NCBI GenBank assembly: GCA_011773795.1 | Contig: WVWW01000191.1 | Location: 1-10,408 of the forward strand | Origin: Acidobacteriota bacterium | GTDB taxonomy: Bacteria; Acidobacteriota; Polarisedimenticolia; Polarisedimenticolales; Polarisedimenticolaceae | Length of the DNA: 10,408 nucleotides | Direction of reading: 5' to 3' | Part shown: positions 1 to 6,999 of the stretch, in pieces | Position numbering within the stretch: position 1 is the stretch's first letter | How the letters are laid out: every line of letters begins with the position of its first letter | Position numbers and translations under genes: made by a program | The notes under the pieces: model-generated | Databases searched by the model: none | Told to the model about the DNA's origin: nothing | The model's input: the letters and a program-made list of their open reading frames with translations, nothing else

Positions 1-1
1 C

Positions 2-70
2 GAGGACGACGGTTCGGTGACCGCCGACCCGCACGACGCGGACTCACCGTTCGAATTCTCGAACACCTAG
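2..70 (+). CDS. C-terminal end of an upstream gene, possibly recA (partial)
   Basis: An open frame enters from the left edge and ends at TAG (68-70), giving 22 residues that read EDDGSVTADPHDADSPFEF then SNT. Nineteen of the 22 codons end in G or C, as in the confirmed genes of this window, so it is probably coding. The tail is acidic (seven Asp/Glu). RecA proteins commonly end in a disordered acidic tail, and recX, which follows on the same strand, very often sits directly after recA. The identification as recA therefore rests on position and composition only; no RecA domain is visible in the window. Any protein with an acidic tail would fit equally well. Confidence 0.5.
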   Translation, partial: EDDGSVTADPHDADSPFEFSNT

Positions 71-98
71 CGCCCTTAGGTCGCAAGGGTTCGAAGTC

Positions 99-120
99 AG
101 GGGCCGCCCTCGGCGCCCCT
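99..120 (+). terminator. GC-rich hairpin after the upstream gene, possible weak terminator
   Basis: AGGGGC (99-104) pairs with GCCCCT (115-120). Inside, after one bulged C, GCC (106-108) pairs with GGC (112-114) around a CTC loop. It lies 28 bases after the upstream stop codon and 92 bases before recX. The following bases are TCGTGCTC, with no T-tract, so it is not a standard intrinsic terminator. It could attenuate transcription or protect a 3' end. Seen directly as a foldable sequence; function is inference. Confidence 0.35.
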
Positions 121-212
121 TCGTGCTCAAACACCTAGTCGGACACCCGCAGTTCTGATTCGCGAACCTCGCGGCCGCGGCGCCTCGTTGCGGCGTCTGT
201 TAGGCTGCCCGA

Positions 213-719
213 ATGGATCGCACCGTCGAACCGCGAGTCCTTGCGCTGGGCTGGCTCGCGCGTCGTCCACTGTGTCAAGCGGAGCTGCGGAAGCGTCTGG
301 CCGCCCGAGGCGTGGATCGCGACAGCGTCGAGCGGACGGTGGCCGATCTCGTCGCGGAGCGATTGCTGGATGACGAGGCGTTGGCGCTGGACTACATCGT
401 GCTGCGTTCCGGGCGACTCCGGCTGGGCAAGCAACGGCTGGTTCGCGATCTCGAGCGTCGTGGCGTCGATCGGGACGTGGCCTTGCGTGCCTATGGCCGC
501 GCTATCGAGGACGGCGATGTGGATCCGGACGAGTTGCTCCGCGAAGCCGTCGCGTCGCGTCTGCGCCGTGAGCGCAAGCTCACTCCCGCAGCGCAGCGCC
601 GCGTATATAATGCGCTGCTTCGTGCGGGATTCTCTGCAGAGGGGCTGTACGCCGAACTGAAACGCCAAAGCGCCGCCCTCGAGTCGGCCGAGCACCAGGA
701 CGACGATGAAAGTCCATGA
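213..719 (+). CDS. recX: Regulatory protein RecX
   Basis: This encodes a 168-residue RecX-family protein. RecX binds RecA filaments in the cytoplasm and limits or modulates RecA activity in homologous recombination and the SOS response. The protein is all-helical and Arg/Leu rich, with the family's repeated three-helix units: an N-terminal unit around residues 9-50 (ALGWLARRPLCQAELRKRL), then a second with RLGKQRLVRDLERRGV, then a C-terminal unit with the conserved basic surface. The length is typical. The ATG at 213 has only a weak ribosome-binding match (AGG at 202-204, 8 bases upstream), consistent with low expression of RecX. Its end overlaps the alaS start by 14 bases, so the two are probably translationally coupled. 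The recX-alaS order is widespread in Proteobacteria and relatives and supports a recA gene just upstream. Confidence 0.9.
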   Translation: MDRTVEPRVLALGWLARRPLCQAELRKRLAARGVDRDSVERTVADLVAERLLDDEALALDYIVLRSGRLRLGKQRLVRDLERRGVDRDVALRAYGRAIEDGDVDPDELLREAVASRLRRERKLTPAAQRRVYNALLRAGFSAEGLYAELKRQSAALESAEHQDDDESP

Positions 720-3375
720 CGCCCGGAAGTCCTTCCTGGACTTCTTTGCCGAGCGCGATCACAAGATCGTCGCCAGCTCACCGCTGGTCCTGCCCAACGA
801 CCCGACCCTGTTGTTCGCCAACGCCGGGATGAACCAGTTCAAGGACGTCTTTACGGGCGGCGAGCGACGCGGCTACACACGCGCGGCAACCTCCCAGAAG
901 TGCCTGCGCGTCTCCGGCAAGCACAACGACCTGGAGATGGTCGGGCGCACGCCGCGCCACCACACGTTCTTCGAGATGCTGGGCAATTTCTCGTTCGGCG
1001 ACTACTTCAAGAAGGAGGCCCAGGCGCTGGCCTGGGAGTTGCTCACCCAACGCTTCGGACTGCCTCCGGAACGCCTCTGGGTCACGGTGTTCTGCGGAAA
1101 CGACGACGTTCCCGCCGACGACGAATCGCTGAAGATCTGGCGCGACGAGGTTGGCGTCCCGGCCGAACGAATCCTGAAGCTGGGCGAGAGCGAGAACTTC
1201 TGGCGCATGGGTGAAACGGGTCCGTGCGGACCCTGCAGCGAGATCCACTTCGACCTGGGTGAGGCATTCACGTCCGTCGACGGAGTCTCGACCCCCGAGA
1301 ACGACGACCAGAGGTTCCTCGAAGTCTGGAACCTCGTGTTCATGCAGTTCGATCAGCAGCCCGACGGGAGCTATGCTCCGCTCCCACGTCCCAGCATCGA
1401 CACCGGGATGGGCCTGGAGCGGATCGTCTCGGTCCTGCAGGGCAAGCGCAGCAACTACGACACGGACGTCTTCACGGGCTTGTTGCAGGCCACGTCGCGG
1501 CGCTGCGGCACGGCCTATGGAGCGGACGACGAGCGGGACTTTTCGATGCGTGTGATCGCGGATCATGCACGGGCTTTCTGTTTTCTGGTCGCGGACGGCG
1601 TGGTTCCGGCGAACGACAAGCGCGGCTACGTGCTTCGCCGCCTCCTACGGCGAGCCATCCGGCACGGGCGAAAGCTCGGAATCGAGGAGCCCTTCCTGCA
1701 CGAGATCACTCCGGTCGTGTTCGACGAAATGGGCGGGGTCTACCCCGAGTTGCTCGCGGCCAAGGAGGCGATCCTCCAGATCGGCCGGCTCGAGGAGCAG
1801 AGGTTCGAGGACACGCTGGCGACCGGACTCGCGATGTTCGACGAGGCGCTGGGCAGGACGGGCGACACGCTGCCTGGAAGAGAACTGTTTCGACTTTACG
1901 ACACGTTCGGTTTCCCGCTCGACCTGGCTCGCGACATCGCCGAGGAACGCGGCGTGACCCTCGACGAGGCCGGGTTCGATGCGGAGATGCGCAAACAGCG
2001 TGAACGCGCGCAGGCTTCCTGGAAGAGCGCGGCCACGACCGCCGCAGAGGGTGCTTGGCAGGAGTTCGGCGGGCGCTACGAAACGACCTTCGACGGCTAC
2101 GAGCGGCTCCGCGCCGATGGGCTCCCGGTCCTCGCTCTGGTTCGAGAAGGCAAGTCCGTCGAGCGCCTCGAGGAAGGCCAGACCGGTGAAGTCCTCCTCG
2201 AATCGACGCCGTTCTACGCGGAGTCCGGAGGCCAGGTCGCCGATCACGGTTGGCTCAACGGGCCCGACGGGCGTCTGTCCGTGACCGACGTGCAAAAGCC
2301 GGCCGCGGGCCTGATCGTGCACCACGTCGAGGTGCGGCAGGGGAGTGTCGGGGTTGGCGACGCGGTGCATGCCGAGATCGACGTCGCGCGACGCTCCGCC
2401 GTACGCCGCAACCACACGGCGACGCACCTGCTGCACGCAGCGCTGCGCGAGGTCGTCGGCACCCACGTGAAGCAGGCGGGTTCGCTGGTGGCCCCGGATC
2501 GTTTGCGTTTCGACTTCACACACTTCGCCGCGCTCAGTGACGAGGCGCTGGCCGATATCGAATCACTGGTCAACCGCAAGGTGCTCGAGAACCTCGAGGT
2601 GGAGACCGAGGTGCTCGATATCGACGAGGCGCTCTCTCGGGGCGCGATGGCGCTGTTCGGCGAAAAGTACGGGCAGCGGGTCCGCACGGTGCGGATGGGG
2701 GACTTTTCGCTGGAACTTTGCGGCGGAACGCACACCGACAGCACCGCCGAGGTGGGGCTGGTCAAACTGGTCGGGGAGCGCGGCGTCGCTTCCGGCACGC
2801 GGCGCGTCGAGGCGCTCAGCGGAGAGGCCTCCCTGTCTCGCTTTCGTACGGAGCACGACCTGGTACGGACGCTGGAGGAGCAGTTGTCCGTACCCGGTGA
2901 GAAGGTTCTCGAGGAGCTCGAACGCCGCGCCCAGGCCGCGCGCCGCGTCAAACGCGAGCTCGAGAAACAACGCGTCGGTGGGCTCCGCCAACAACTCCTG
3001 GACCAAGCCAGGAACGCGCCGGAGGTCGCCGGCGTGAAGCTGCTCACCGCCCGCGCCGATGGTCTCGAAGGGCCGGAAACCCGCGAACTTGCCGATGTCC
3101 TGCGCGGGGCCCTAGGTTCTGGTGTAGCGGTCCTGGGACGCGCGGGGGCGGACAAGGCGTCCATCCTCGTGGCAGTTACCAAGGACCTGACCGACAAGAT
3201 TCGGGCCGGCGACCTGGTTCGCACCCTCGGTAAGGTGATCGGCGGAAGCGGCGGCGGCCGACCCGACATGGCCGAGGCCGGCGGCAAGGACCCGGCGCGT
3301 CTCGACGAGGCGCTCGGACTGGCCGCGGGAGAGATCGAGCGATGCATGGAGCACGGAGACGGAGCGGCCTGCTGA
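706..3375 (+). CDS. alaS: Alanine--tRNA ligase
   Basis: This encodes a full-length 889-residue alanyl-tRNA synthetase, which charges tRNA-Ala with alanine in the cytoplasm and hydrolyses mischarged Ser/Gly-tRNA-Ala. The class II catalytic core is at the N-terminus: FANAGMNQFKDVFTG near residue 38, HHTFFEMLGNFSFGDYF for motif 2, and the motif 3 segment DTGMGLERI at 232-240. The editing domain carries the zinc-binding pair of motifs, H570-T-A-T-H574 and C672-G-G-T-H676, all intact. The C-Ala domain ends with the Gly-rich GGSGGGRPDMAEAGG at 846-860. Family proteins are usually about 870-890 residues, so nothing is missing. The ATG at 706 follows AGGAC with suitable spacing and lies inside the 3' end of recX. 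The 3' end overlaps the lytic transglycosylase gene by 34 bases. Confidence 0.98.
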   Translation: MKVHDARKSFLDFFAERDHKIVASSPLVLPNDPTLLFANAGMNQFKDVFTGGERRGYTRAATSQKCLRVSGKHNDLEMVGRTPRHHTFFEMLGNFSFGDYFKKEAQALAWELLTQRFGLPPERLWVTVFCGNDDVPADDESLKIWRDEVGVPAERILKLGESENFWRMGETGPCGPCSEIHFDLGEAFTSVDGVSTPENDDQRFLEVWNLVFMQFDQQPDGSYAPLPRPSIDTGMGLERIVSVLQGKRSNYDTDVFTGLLQATSRRCGTAYGADDERDFSMRVIADHARAFCFLVADGVVPANDKRGYVLRRLLRRAIRHGRKLGIEEPFLHEITPVVFDEMGGVYPELLAAKEAILQIGRLEEQRFEDTLATGLAMFDEALGRTGDTLPGRELFRLYDTFGFPLDLARDIAEERGVTLDEAGFDAEMRKQRERAQASWKSAATTAAEGAWQEFGGRYETTFDGYERLRADGLPVLALVREGKSVERLEEGQTGEVLLESTPFYAESGGQVADHGWLNGPDGRLSVTDVQKPAAGLIVHHVEVRQGSVGVGDAVHAEIDVARRSAVRRNHTATHLLHAALREVVGTHVKQAGSLVAPDRLRFDFTHFAALSDEALADIESLVNRKVLENLEVETEVLDIDEALSRGAMALFGEKYGQRVRTVRMGDFSLELCGGTHTDSTAEVGLVKLVGERGVASGTRRVEALSGEASLSRFRTEHDLVRTLEEQLSVPGEKVLEELERRAQAARRVKRELEKQRVGGLRQQLLDQARNAPEVAGVKLLTARADGLEGPETRELADVLRGALGSGVAVLGRAGADKASILVAVTKDLTDKIRAGDLVRTLGKVIGGSGGGRPDMAEAGGKDPARLDEALGLAAGEIERCMEHGDGAAC

Positions 3376-4040
3376 CGATCGCCCCGCTGGCGATACTCGC
3401 GGTGCTGTTTCCGCCTCGGGCTCGGGCGGGCGACGCGCTTTACTACAAGGAAGAGGGCGGAGCGATCGTCTTCACCAACGTCCGCGGCTCCGGTCTGCAG
3501 CCGCTGCCCGGGTTCTCCGGGCGTCGTGAAATCACGGCGGTCAACGCGCTCCCGTCGACGCCCTACGACCGCTTCATCGAGTATCTCGCGACGAAGACCG
3601 CCGTATCGGCGGACCTGATCAAGGCCGTTGCCTTGGTCGAGTCGGGTTTCACGGAAACCGCGCGGTCGCCCAAAGGGGCGCTTGGCCTGATGCAGCTGAT
3701 GCCGGCCACCGCCAGGAGATACGGCGTGACGAACCCGTTCGATCCGCATGAGAACCTGCAGGCAGGGGCGAGGCACCTCGGATCGTTGCTCGACCGGTAC
3801 GACGGCGACCTGACGCTGACGCTTGCGGCTTACAACGCGGGGTCCGGTGCGGTTCGGCGCTACGGTGGCGTGCCGCCGTATCGCGAAACCAGGGACTACA
3901 TCCGAAAAATTCGGGATCTTTTGGGCGGCCGAGCGGCGGCCGGCCCGAAGGCATCGTCCGAGCGGCGGACCCGAGGGGCGTCGTCGTCCCCGGTACGCGT
4001 CGTCTACAAGGACGACGGCACGATCGCGCTGGTCAACTGA
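3342..4040 (+). CDS. Secreted lytic transglycosylase, SLT domain
   Basis: This encodes a 232-residue exported peptidoglycan lytic transglycosylase, which cleaves the MurNAc-GlcNAc bond to give 1,6-anhydroMurNAc ends. Residues 1-29 form a Sec signal peptide: basic HGARRRSG, hydrophobic LLTIAPLAILAVLF, and a cleavage site after ARA. There is no lipobox Cys, so the product is probably periplasmic and soluble. The SLT domain spans about residues 76-195, with the catalytic Glu100 in VESGF, the substrate-groove segment GALGLMQLMPATA (112-124) and AYNAG (163-167). Before it, residues 32-47 (YYKEEGGAIVFTN) form a small DUF4124-like beta module, and residues 221-232 at the extreme C-terminus (VYKDDGTIALVN) resemble a second copy. 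GGGAGAG at 3327-3333 is a good ribosome-binding site, 8 bases before the ATG, inside alaS. No specific mlt letter can be assigned. Confidence 0.92.
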   Translation: MHGARRRSGLLTIAPLAILAVLFPPRARAGDALYYKEEGGAIVFTNVRGSGLQPLPGFSGRREITAVNALPSTPYDRFIEYLATKTAVSADLIKAVALVESGFTETARSPKGALGLMQLMPATARRYGVTNPFDPHENLQAGARHLGSLLDRYDGDLTLTLAAYNAGSGAVRRYGGVPPYRETRDYIRKIRDLLGGRAAAGPKASSERRTRGASSSPVRVVYKDDGTIALVN

Positions 4041-4053
4041 GTCCCGTGTCGGG

Positions 4054-4764
4054 TTACCCGGCGCGGTGCAGGCGCTCACGCACCGCACGCGGCGACGCGT
4101 TCTCGTACTTGACGAAATTGCGGTAGAAGTCGCGGTAGTTGCGGTAACCGACACGGTAGGCGATCTCGGAGATGCTGCGGCGCCCGTCCGCCAACATCCG
4201 GCGCGCATGACCGATTCGAACGCGCTGGATGTAGGCGGTTAGCGTCAGGCCGGTCTCCTGACGGAAAACGCGTGACAGGTAGTTGGACGAGACGTGGAGG
4301 TGTGCGGCCACGGTCGACAGGGAGGTTCGACGGTCGTAGTGGTCCTCGATGAAACGTTTCGCCCTGTCCGCCAGCCGGGTCGTGCGGCTCGACGGCCCCT
4401 GCTGCCGGTCGGTCAGGTACTGGAGCTCCCGCCGAAACGCGTTGCGGGCGCGTGCGGGCTGGGTGGCCTGGGCGAAACGCTCGATCAGGCGGAGGCGTGT
4501 CGCCTGGTAGCCCGGTTGCCGGTCGTGTCCACGGTGGACCCGCCGGTTCATTTTCTGAAGGATGTCGAGCAGGAGCTGACAGAAGAGCCGCGAGTCGGCC
4601 TCGCTGCCGGGCAGCTCGAGACCACGAACGAGGGACCACAGCCCTTTACGGCAGGAATCCACGTCGCCACGCTCGAGGCACGCGAAGGCGTCGGTCTCCC
4701 GTGTCGGGTCGTACCCCAGCCGCGTGAAAAAGCCGGGGACCCCCGGATTGCCGTGCAGGACCAA
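4054..4764 (-). CDS. AraC-family transcriptional regulator
   Basis: This is a 236-residue cytoplasmic DNA-binding regulator. The C-terminal 105 residues are a standard AraC domain with two helix-turn-helix motifs: SLSTVAAHLHVSSNYLSRVF, then SISEIAYRVGYRNYRDFYR, ending in the family's SP-x-x-x-R signature (SPRAVR). The N-terminal ~130 residues are helical-looking and match no sensor domain I recognise: no cupin, PAS or response-regulator receiver motif is visible. The start is TTG at 4764-4762, chosen because GGGGAGG (4780-4774) lies 9 bases upstream of it. A TTG at 4782 would add six residues but has poor ribosome-binding sequence; no ATG or GTG is available upstream before the in-frame stop at 4866-4864. 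It converges on the transglycosylase gene with 13 bases between stops and diverges from the XRE-TPR gene. Ligand and targets are unknown; autoregulation or control of the divergent gene is inference. Confidence 0.88.
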   Translation of the reverse strand: MVLHGNPGVPGFFTRLGYDPTRETDAFACLERGDVDSCRKGLWSLVRGLELPGSEADSRLFCQLLLDILQKMNRRVHRGHDRQPGYQATRLRLIERFAQATQPARARNAFRRELQYLTDRQQGPSSRTTRLADRAKRFIEDHYDRRTSLSTVAAHLHVSSNYLSRVFRQETGLTLTAYIQRVRIGHARRMLADGRRSISEIAYRVGYRNYRDFYRNFVKYENASPRAVRERLHRAG

Positions 4765-4773
4765 CCCCAGAAA

Positions 4774-4780
4774 CCTCCCC
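4774..4780 (-). promoter_or_regulatory. Strong ribosome-binding site deciding the AraC-family start
   Basis: Read on the - strand this is GGGGAGG, near-perfect complementarity to the 16S rRNA 3' end. It is 9 bases from the TTG at 4764 and overlaps the alternative TTG at 4782, which it therefore cannot serve. It supports the shorter protein. Confidence 0.6.
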
Positions 4781-4838
4781 AAATGCAGGTTTTTCGTCCC
4801 TTTCCTGAGCCGATTCCCGTGCCGGACTCGACCGGGAG

Positions 4839-4867
4839 AGTTTACGAACGGGCCCCCATGAGGTCAA
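4839..4867 (-). promoter_or_regulatory. Sigma70-like promoter for the AraC-family gene
   Basis: On the - strand, TTGACC (4867-4862, five of six matches to the -35 consensus) is followed after exactly 17 bases by TAAACT (4844-4839, four of six matches to the -10 consensus). This would start transcription near 4832 and leave a leader of roughly 65 bases before the TTG at 4764. In this GC-rich region such a match with optimal spacing is unlikely to be trivial, but it has not been tested. Confidence 0.5.
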
Positions 4868-4895
4868 GCGCGGTGGCATCGTCCGCAGATTCGTC

Positions 4896-4957
4896 ATCGG
4901 GTCCAAACACTTGACTTGACAGAGATTAGGACCGGGCATAAACAAAGGGAACCCGAT
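4896..4957. repeat. 7-base inverted repeat flanking the XRE-TPR promoter
   Basis: ATCGGGT (4896-4902) and its exact reverse complement ACCCGAT (4951-4957) bracket the + strand promoter: one copy lies just upstream of the -35 element and the other just downstream of the -10. The centres are 55 bases apart, about five helical turns. Outward of the core, the flanks CC and GG also pair if one A is allowed to bulge. This geometry would suit a dimer or looping repressor, for example the XRE or AraC protein encoded on either side. A chance occurrence cannot be excluded for seven bases. Confidence 0.25.
4916..4942 (+). promoter_or_regulatory. Sigma70-like promoter for the XRE-TPR gene
   Basis: TTGACA (4916-4921) is a perfect -35 hexamer, immediately preceded by an overlapping TTGACT (4911-4916). 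CATAAA (4937-4942) is the best -10 candidate, four of six matches, with a short 15-base spacer; TAAACA at 4939 gives a 17-base spacer but matches less well. Transcription would begin near 4949, leaving a leader of about 48 bases. The short spacer suggests an activator-dependent promoter, which is inference. Confidence 0.45.
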
Positions 4958-4996
4958 CTCGCCGTGGGGGCGGCCGGGTAGCTTGGTGGGGGGCAA

Positions 4997-6229
4997 ATGG
5001 GGCAGATCGAGCCACACGAGCCGGATTGGGGCGGCCGAACGGTCGATCCGAACCGGGCCGACGGGCCGGCCGAACCGACTCGTTTGGGGTCCTACCTGAG
5101 ACGGCTACGCGAAGGCTACGGGTACACCTTGCGCAAGGTGGAAGAGCGGGCGTCGGCGATGGGAGAGGCGATCGACAACTCCCAGCTGAGCCGCTTCGAG
5201 AAGGGCAAGGCGATCCCGTCGTTCGACAAGCTGCGAGCCCTGGCCCGTGTGTTCAACGTTCCGGTGCAGAACTTTTCCGATGTTCTCGATCTCGAGGAAT
5301 ACCAGCACCTCCGGCCGGAGACGACCGATCACGCGACGTTGCTGAAGGCGGGCGCGGAACTGGTCGATCGGGGTGAGTACGGACGCGCCTTCGTGACGTA
5401 CGAGAAGGCGATCGAGGTCGCAGAGACCGGCTCGGCGTCGCCGGAGTCCAAGGAGATGATCGCCGAGGCCCGCTGGCGCATGGCCATCGCGCTCAAGAAG
5501 CTCGGCAAGCTGTACATGACCGAGCGCGAGCTGCGCGAGATCCTCAAATGTCGTGAGGAGCTGTCCCCCCGGACGCGACGCCGCGCCCTGCTTCAGCTGA
5601 GCTTCCTGTATCGCGAGTTGGGCGATCTTTACCTCGCCCAGGTTCTTGCACGCGAGTCGCTCCAACTGGCCCGCGAGGAGGGCGATCGCTCGGCCCAGGC
5701 CGGCGTCCTGAATTCGCTCGGCAACATAGAGTTCGACGAGGACCGGTACGCGGAGGCCGAGAAGTGTTATCGCGAGGCGCTGGCCGTGCTCGACGAGATG
5801 GGTGGGTACCACCAGATGAGAGCGATGGTGCTGACCAACATCGGCGGTTGTCTCGCCGCGCAGGGCCATTTCGAGGACGGCGTCTCGACCCTACGGGAGG
5901 CGCACTGTCGTGCCAAGGAGGGCGGCTTCCGTCGCGTCGCCGCGTTGTCTTTGACGCGCATGGCCGAGGCCGTCCGCGATCACGGCGACTTTTCGCAGTC
6001 GCGTGACATGCTGGCGGAATCCGATGCGCTGGCCTCGCGCGCCGAGGACGTCTACCACGACATCCTGTTTCTCAACGCGTACCACCGTTGGGATATGGCT
6101 CGTAACGAAGGACACGGAACACGGGAGAAAATCGCGTTCGGTCGGCTCCGGCACTTGCGTTCACTGCTGCAAAGAAGATTCCCCGAGGTGGACGCGTTTG
6201 ACCGGCACATCGAAAGGACGCGGAGGTAA
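4997..6229 (+). CDS. XRE-family helix-turn-helix regulator with TPR domain
   Basis: This is a 410-residue cytoplasmic protein. Residues 1-27 are a polar, Pro/Asp-rich lead. Residues 29-95 are an XRE/Cro-type helix-turn-helix: RLGSYLRRLREGYGYTLRKV, then NSQLSRFEKGKAIPS with the typical S-x-x-E-K-G-K-x-x-P recognition-helix signature, then LRALARVFNVPV. Residues 113-345 consist of about six TPR-like helical hairpins, for example AGAELVDRGEYGRAFVTYEK, LNSLGNIEFDEDRYAEAEK and LTNIGGCLAAQGHFEDG. This domain order is the one of the RRNPP peptide-responsive regulators of Firmicutes, but TPR-bearing XRE proteins of unknown ligand are also common elsewhere, so peptide binding is not established. The start ATG at 4997 follows a G-rich stretch. 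The stop is 7 bases before the secreted-repeat gene, implying one transcript, and the promoter is shared back to back with the AraC-family gene. Confidence 0.92.
   Translation: MGQIEPHEPDWGGRTVDPNRADGPAEPTRLGSYLRRLREGYGYTLRKVEERASAMGEAIDNSQLSRFEKGKAIPSFDKLRALARVFNVPVQNFSDVLDLEEYQHLRPETTDHATLLKAGAELVDRGEYGRAFVTYEKAIEVAETGSASPESKEMIAEARWRMAIALKKLGKLYMTERELREILKCREELSPRTRRRALLQLSFLYRELGDLYLAQVLARESLQLAREEGDRSAQAGVLNSLGNIEFDEDRYAEAEKCYREALAVLDEMGGYHQMRAMVLTNIGGCLAAQGHFEDGVSTLREAHCRAKEGGFRRVAALSLTRMAEAVRDHGDFSQSRDMLAESDALASRAEDVYHDILFLNAYHRWDMARNEGHGTREKIAFGRLRHLRSLLQRRFPEVDAFDRHIERTRR
6222..6226 (+). promoter_or_regulatory. Ribosome-binding site that fixes the start of the secreted-repeat gene
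   Basis: GGAGG overlaps the last codon of the XRE-TPR gene and ends 10 bases before the ATG at 6237. It supports that ATG, which begins a clear signal peptide, over any start further upstream in the same frame. Confidence 0.6.
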
Positions 6230-6236
6230 GAGCATC

Positions 6237-6971
6237 ATGAAACTTGGGGTCCTGTGGAGTGCCGCCGTGTCGCTGTTTGTCGGCTTGGCCGTCCAGACCG
6301 AAGCCGAGGTGCGCGTGCGTACGCAGGCGAACGGAGAGTACGAGGCGACCGTCATCGTCCCCGGCGGTCCTCCGTGGAAGCTGGGGATTTGGGGCACGCG
6401 GCTGCGAGTGAGCTCTCGCGGCGGCGATCCCGCCCTGCTCAACCCGCACGGAGACAGCTTCGGGGACCTACGGCCCACGGTCGCCGAGCAGTCGCTCGCC
6501 CCCCATCATCCGTGGGTCGTCTGGAGCCGGTTCAACGGTGTGGACTACGACCTCGTCTACTCCTCCTGGCACTACGCCTGGGCCAAGACCTCGCCCGTCA
6601 CACGGGTTCGACAAGCGGGTGACGACCTCGACCCATCGATCGGCTTCTCGGCCTACGGGCAACCCATCCTGGCCTGGTGGAACCGCGACATCGAGGACGG
6701 AAGCGGCGCGGTGTATTACAGCGTGTTCACCGGACGCGGCTGGTCCGAGCCGGCCAGGATTTCGAGGTCTTTCGGCGGCCGCCATCCGGTGGTTGACGTT
6801 CAGGGCGAGACGATCATGATCCACTACGACACCGATGACGGTTCGAATCGGTTGACCTTCATCGTCCCGTTCTTCGATCCTGCGACGATTACCGACGACA
6901 TCGATCCGCAGACCTTTCTGAGCGTTGGTGGTGCCGAGATCAGCGCGAAGGGGGCCAAGGACAAGAACTGA
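6237..6971 (+). CDS. Secreted protein with about three beta-propeller-like repeats
   Basis: This encodes a 244-residue exported protein of unknown function. Residues 1-23 are a Sec signal peptide (MKLGVLWSAAVSLFVGLAVQ, cleavage after TEA). The body contains repeats of about 50 residues: 77-123 opens DLRPTV and has WVVWSR and DLVYSSW; 130-176 opens DLDPSI and has ILAWWNR, AVYYSVF and GWSEPARIS; 181-217 is a weaker third copy with HPVVDV and IMIHYD. The two best copies start 53 residues apart. The pattern (D-x-D/R-P, W, Y-x-S, GW-S-x-P) resembles blades of sialidase-like or BNR-type propellers, but three blades are too few to close a propeller, so it may oligomerise or be a remnant. It probably shares a transcript with the XRE-TPR gene and is followed by a strong terminator. 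The same frame is open upstream inside the regulator gene, but nothing supports starting there. Confidence 0.82.
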   Translation: MKLGVLWSAAVSLFVGLAVQTEAEVRVRTQANGEYEATVIVPGGPPWKLGIWGTRLRVSSRGGDPALLNPHGDSFGDLRPTVAEQSLAPHHPWVVWSRFNGVDYDLVYSSWHYAWAKTSPVTRVRQAGDDLDPSIGFSAYGQPILAWWNRDIEDGSGAVYYSVFTGRGWSEPARISRSFGGRHPVVDVQGETIMIHYDTDDGSNRLTFIVPFFDPATITDDIDPQTFLSVGGAEISAKGAKDKN

Positions 6972-6999
6972 TCTCGGCCTCGTTCTTCACGGATAGTCG

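Noticed and set aside
152..167. GTTC-N8-GAAC with an inner TTCGCGAA palindrome upstream of recX, considered as a LexA/SOS box.
   Set aside because: The spacing fits no LexA motif I know (for example GAAC-N4-GTTC or GTTC-N7-GTTC), and such short palindromes are frequent here.
778..2523. Several open frames on the - strand opposite the first two thirds of alaS.
   Set aside because: No ribosome-binding sites or recognisable domains; explained by codon bias of alaS.
4043..4060. Small hairpins between the converging transglycosylase and AraC genes (CCCG-TGT-CGGG and CGGG-TTA-CCCG).
   Set aside because: Stems of only four pairs and no T-tract; too weak to call a terminator in GC-rich DNA.
2244..4208. 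A long open frame on the - strand opposite the end of alaS and the transglycosylase (about 650 codons).
   Set aside because: It is the antisense shadow of G/C-ending codons. The product is Arg/Ser-rich low-complexity sequence with no recognisable domain, and it overlaps two secure genes.
6003..6236. An upstream extension of the secreted-repeat protein inside the XRE-TPR gene.
   Set aside because: The added residues are out-of-frame readings of the TPR gene; the ATG at 6237 has GGAGG and begins a signal peptide.
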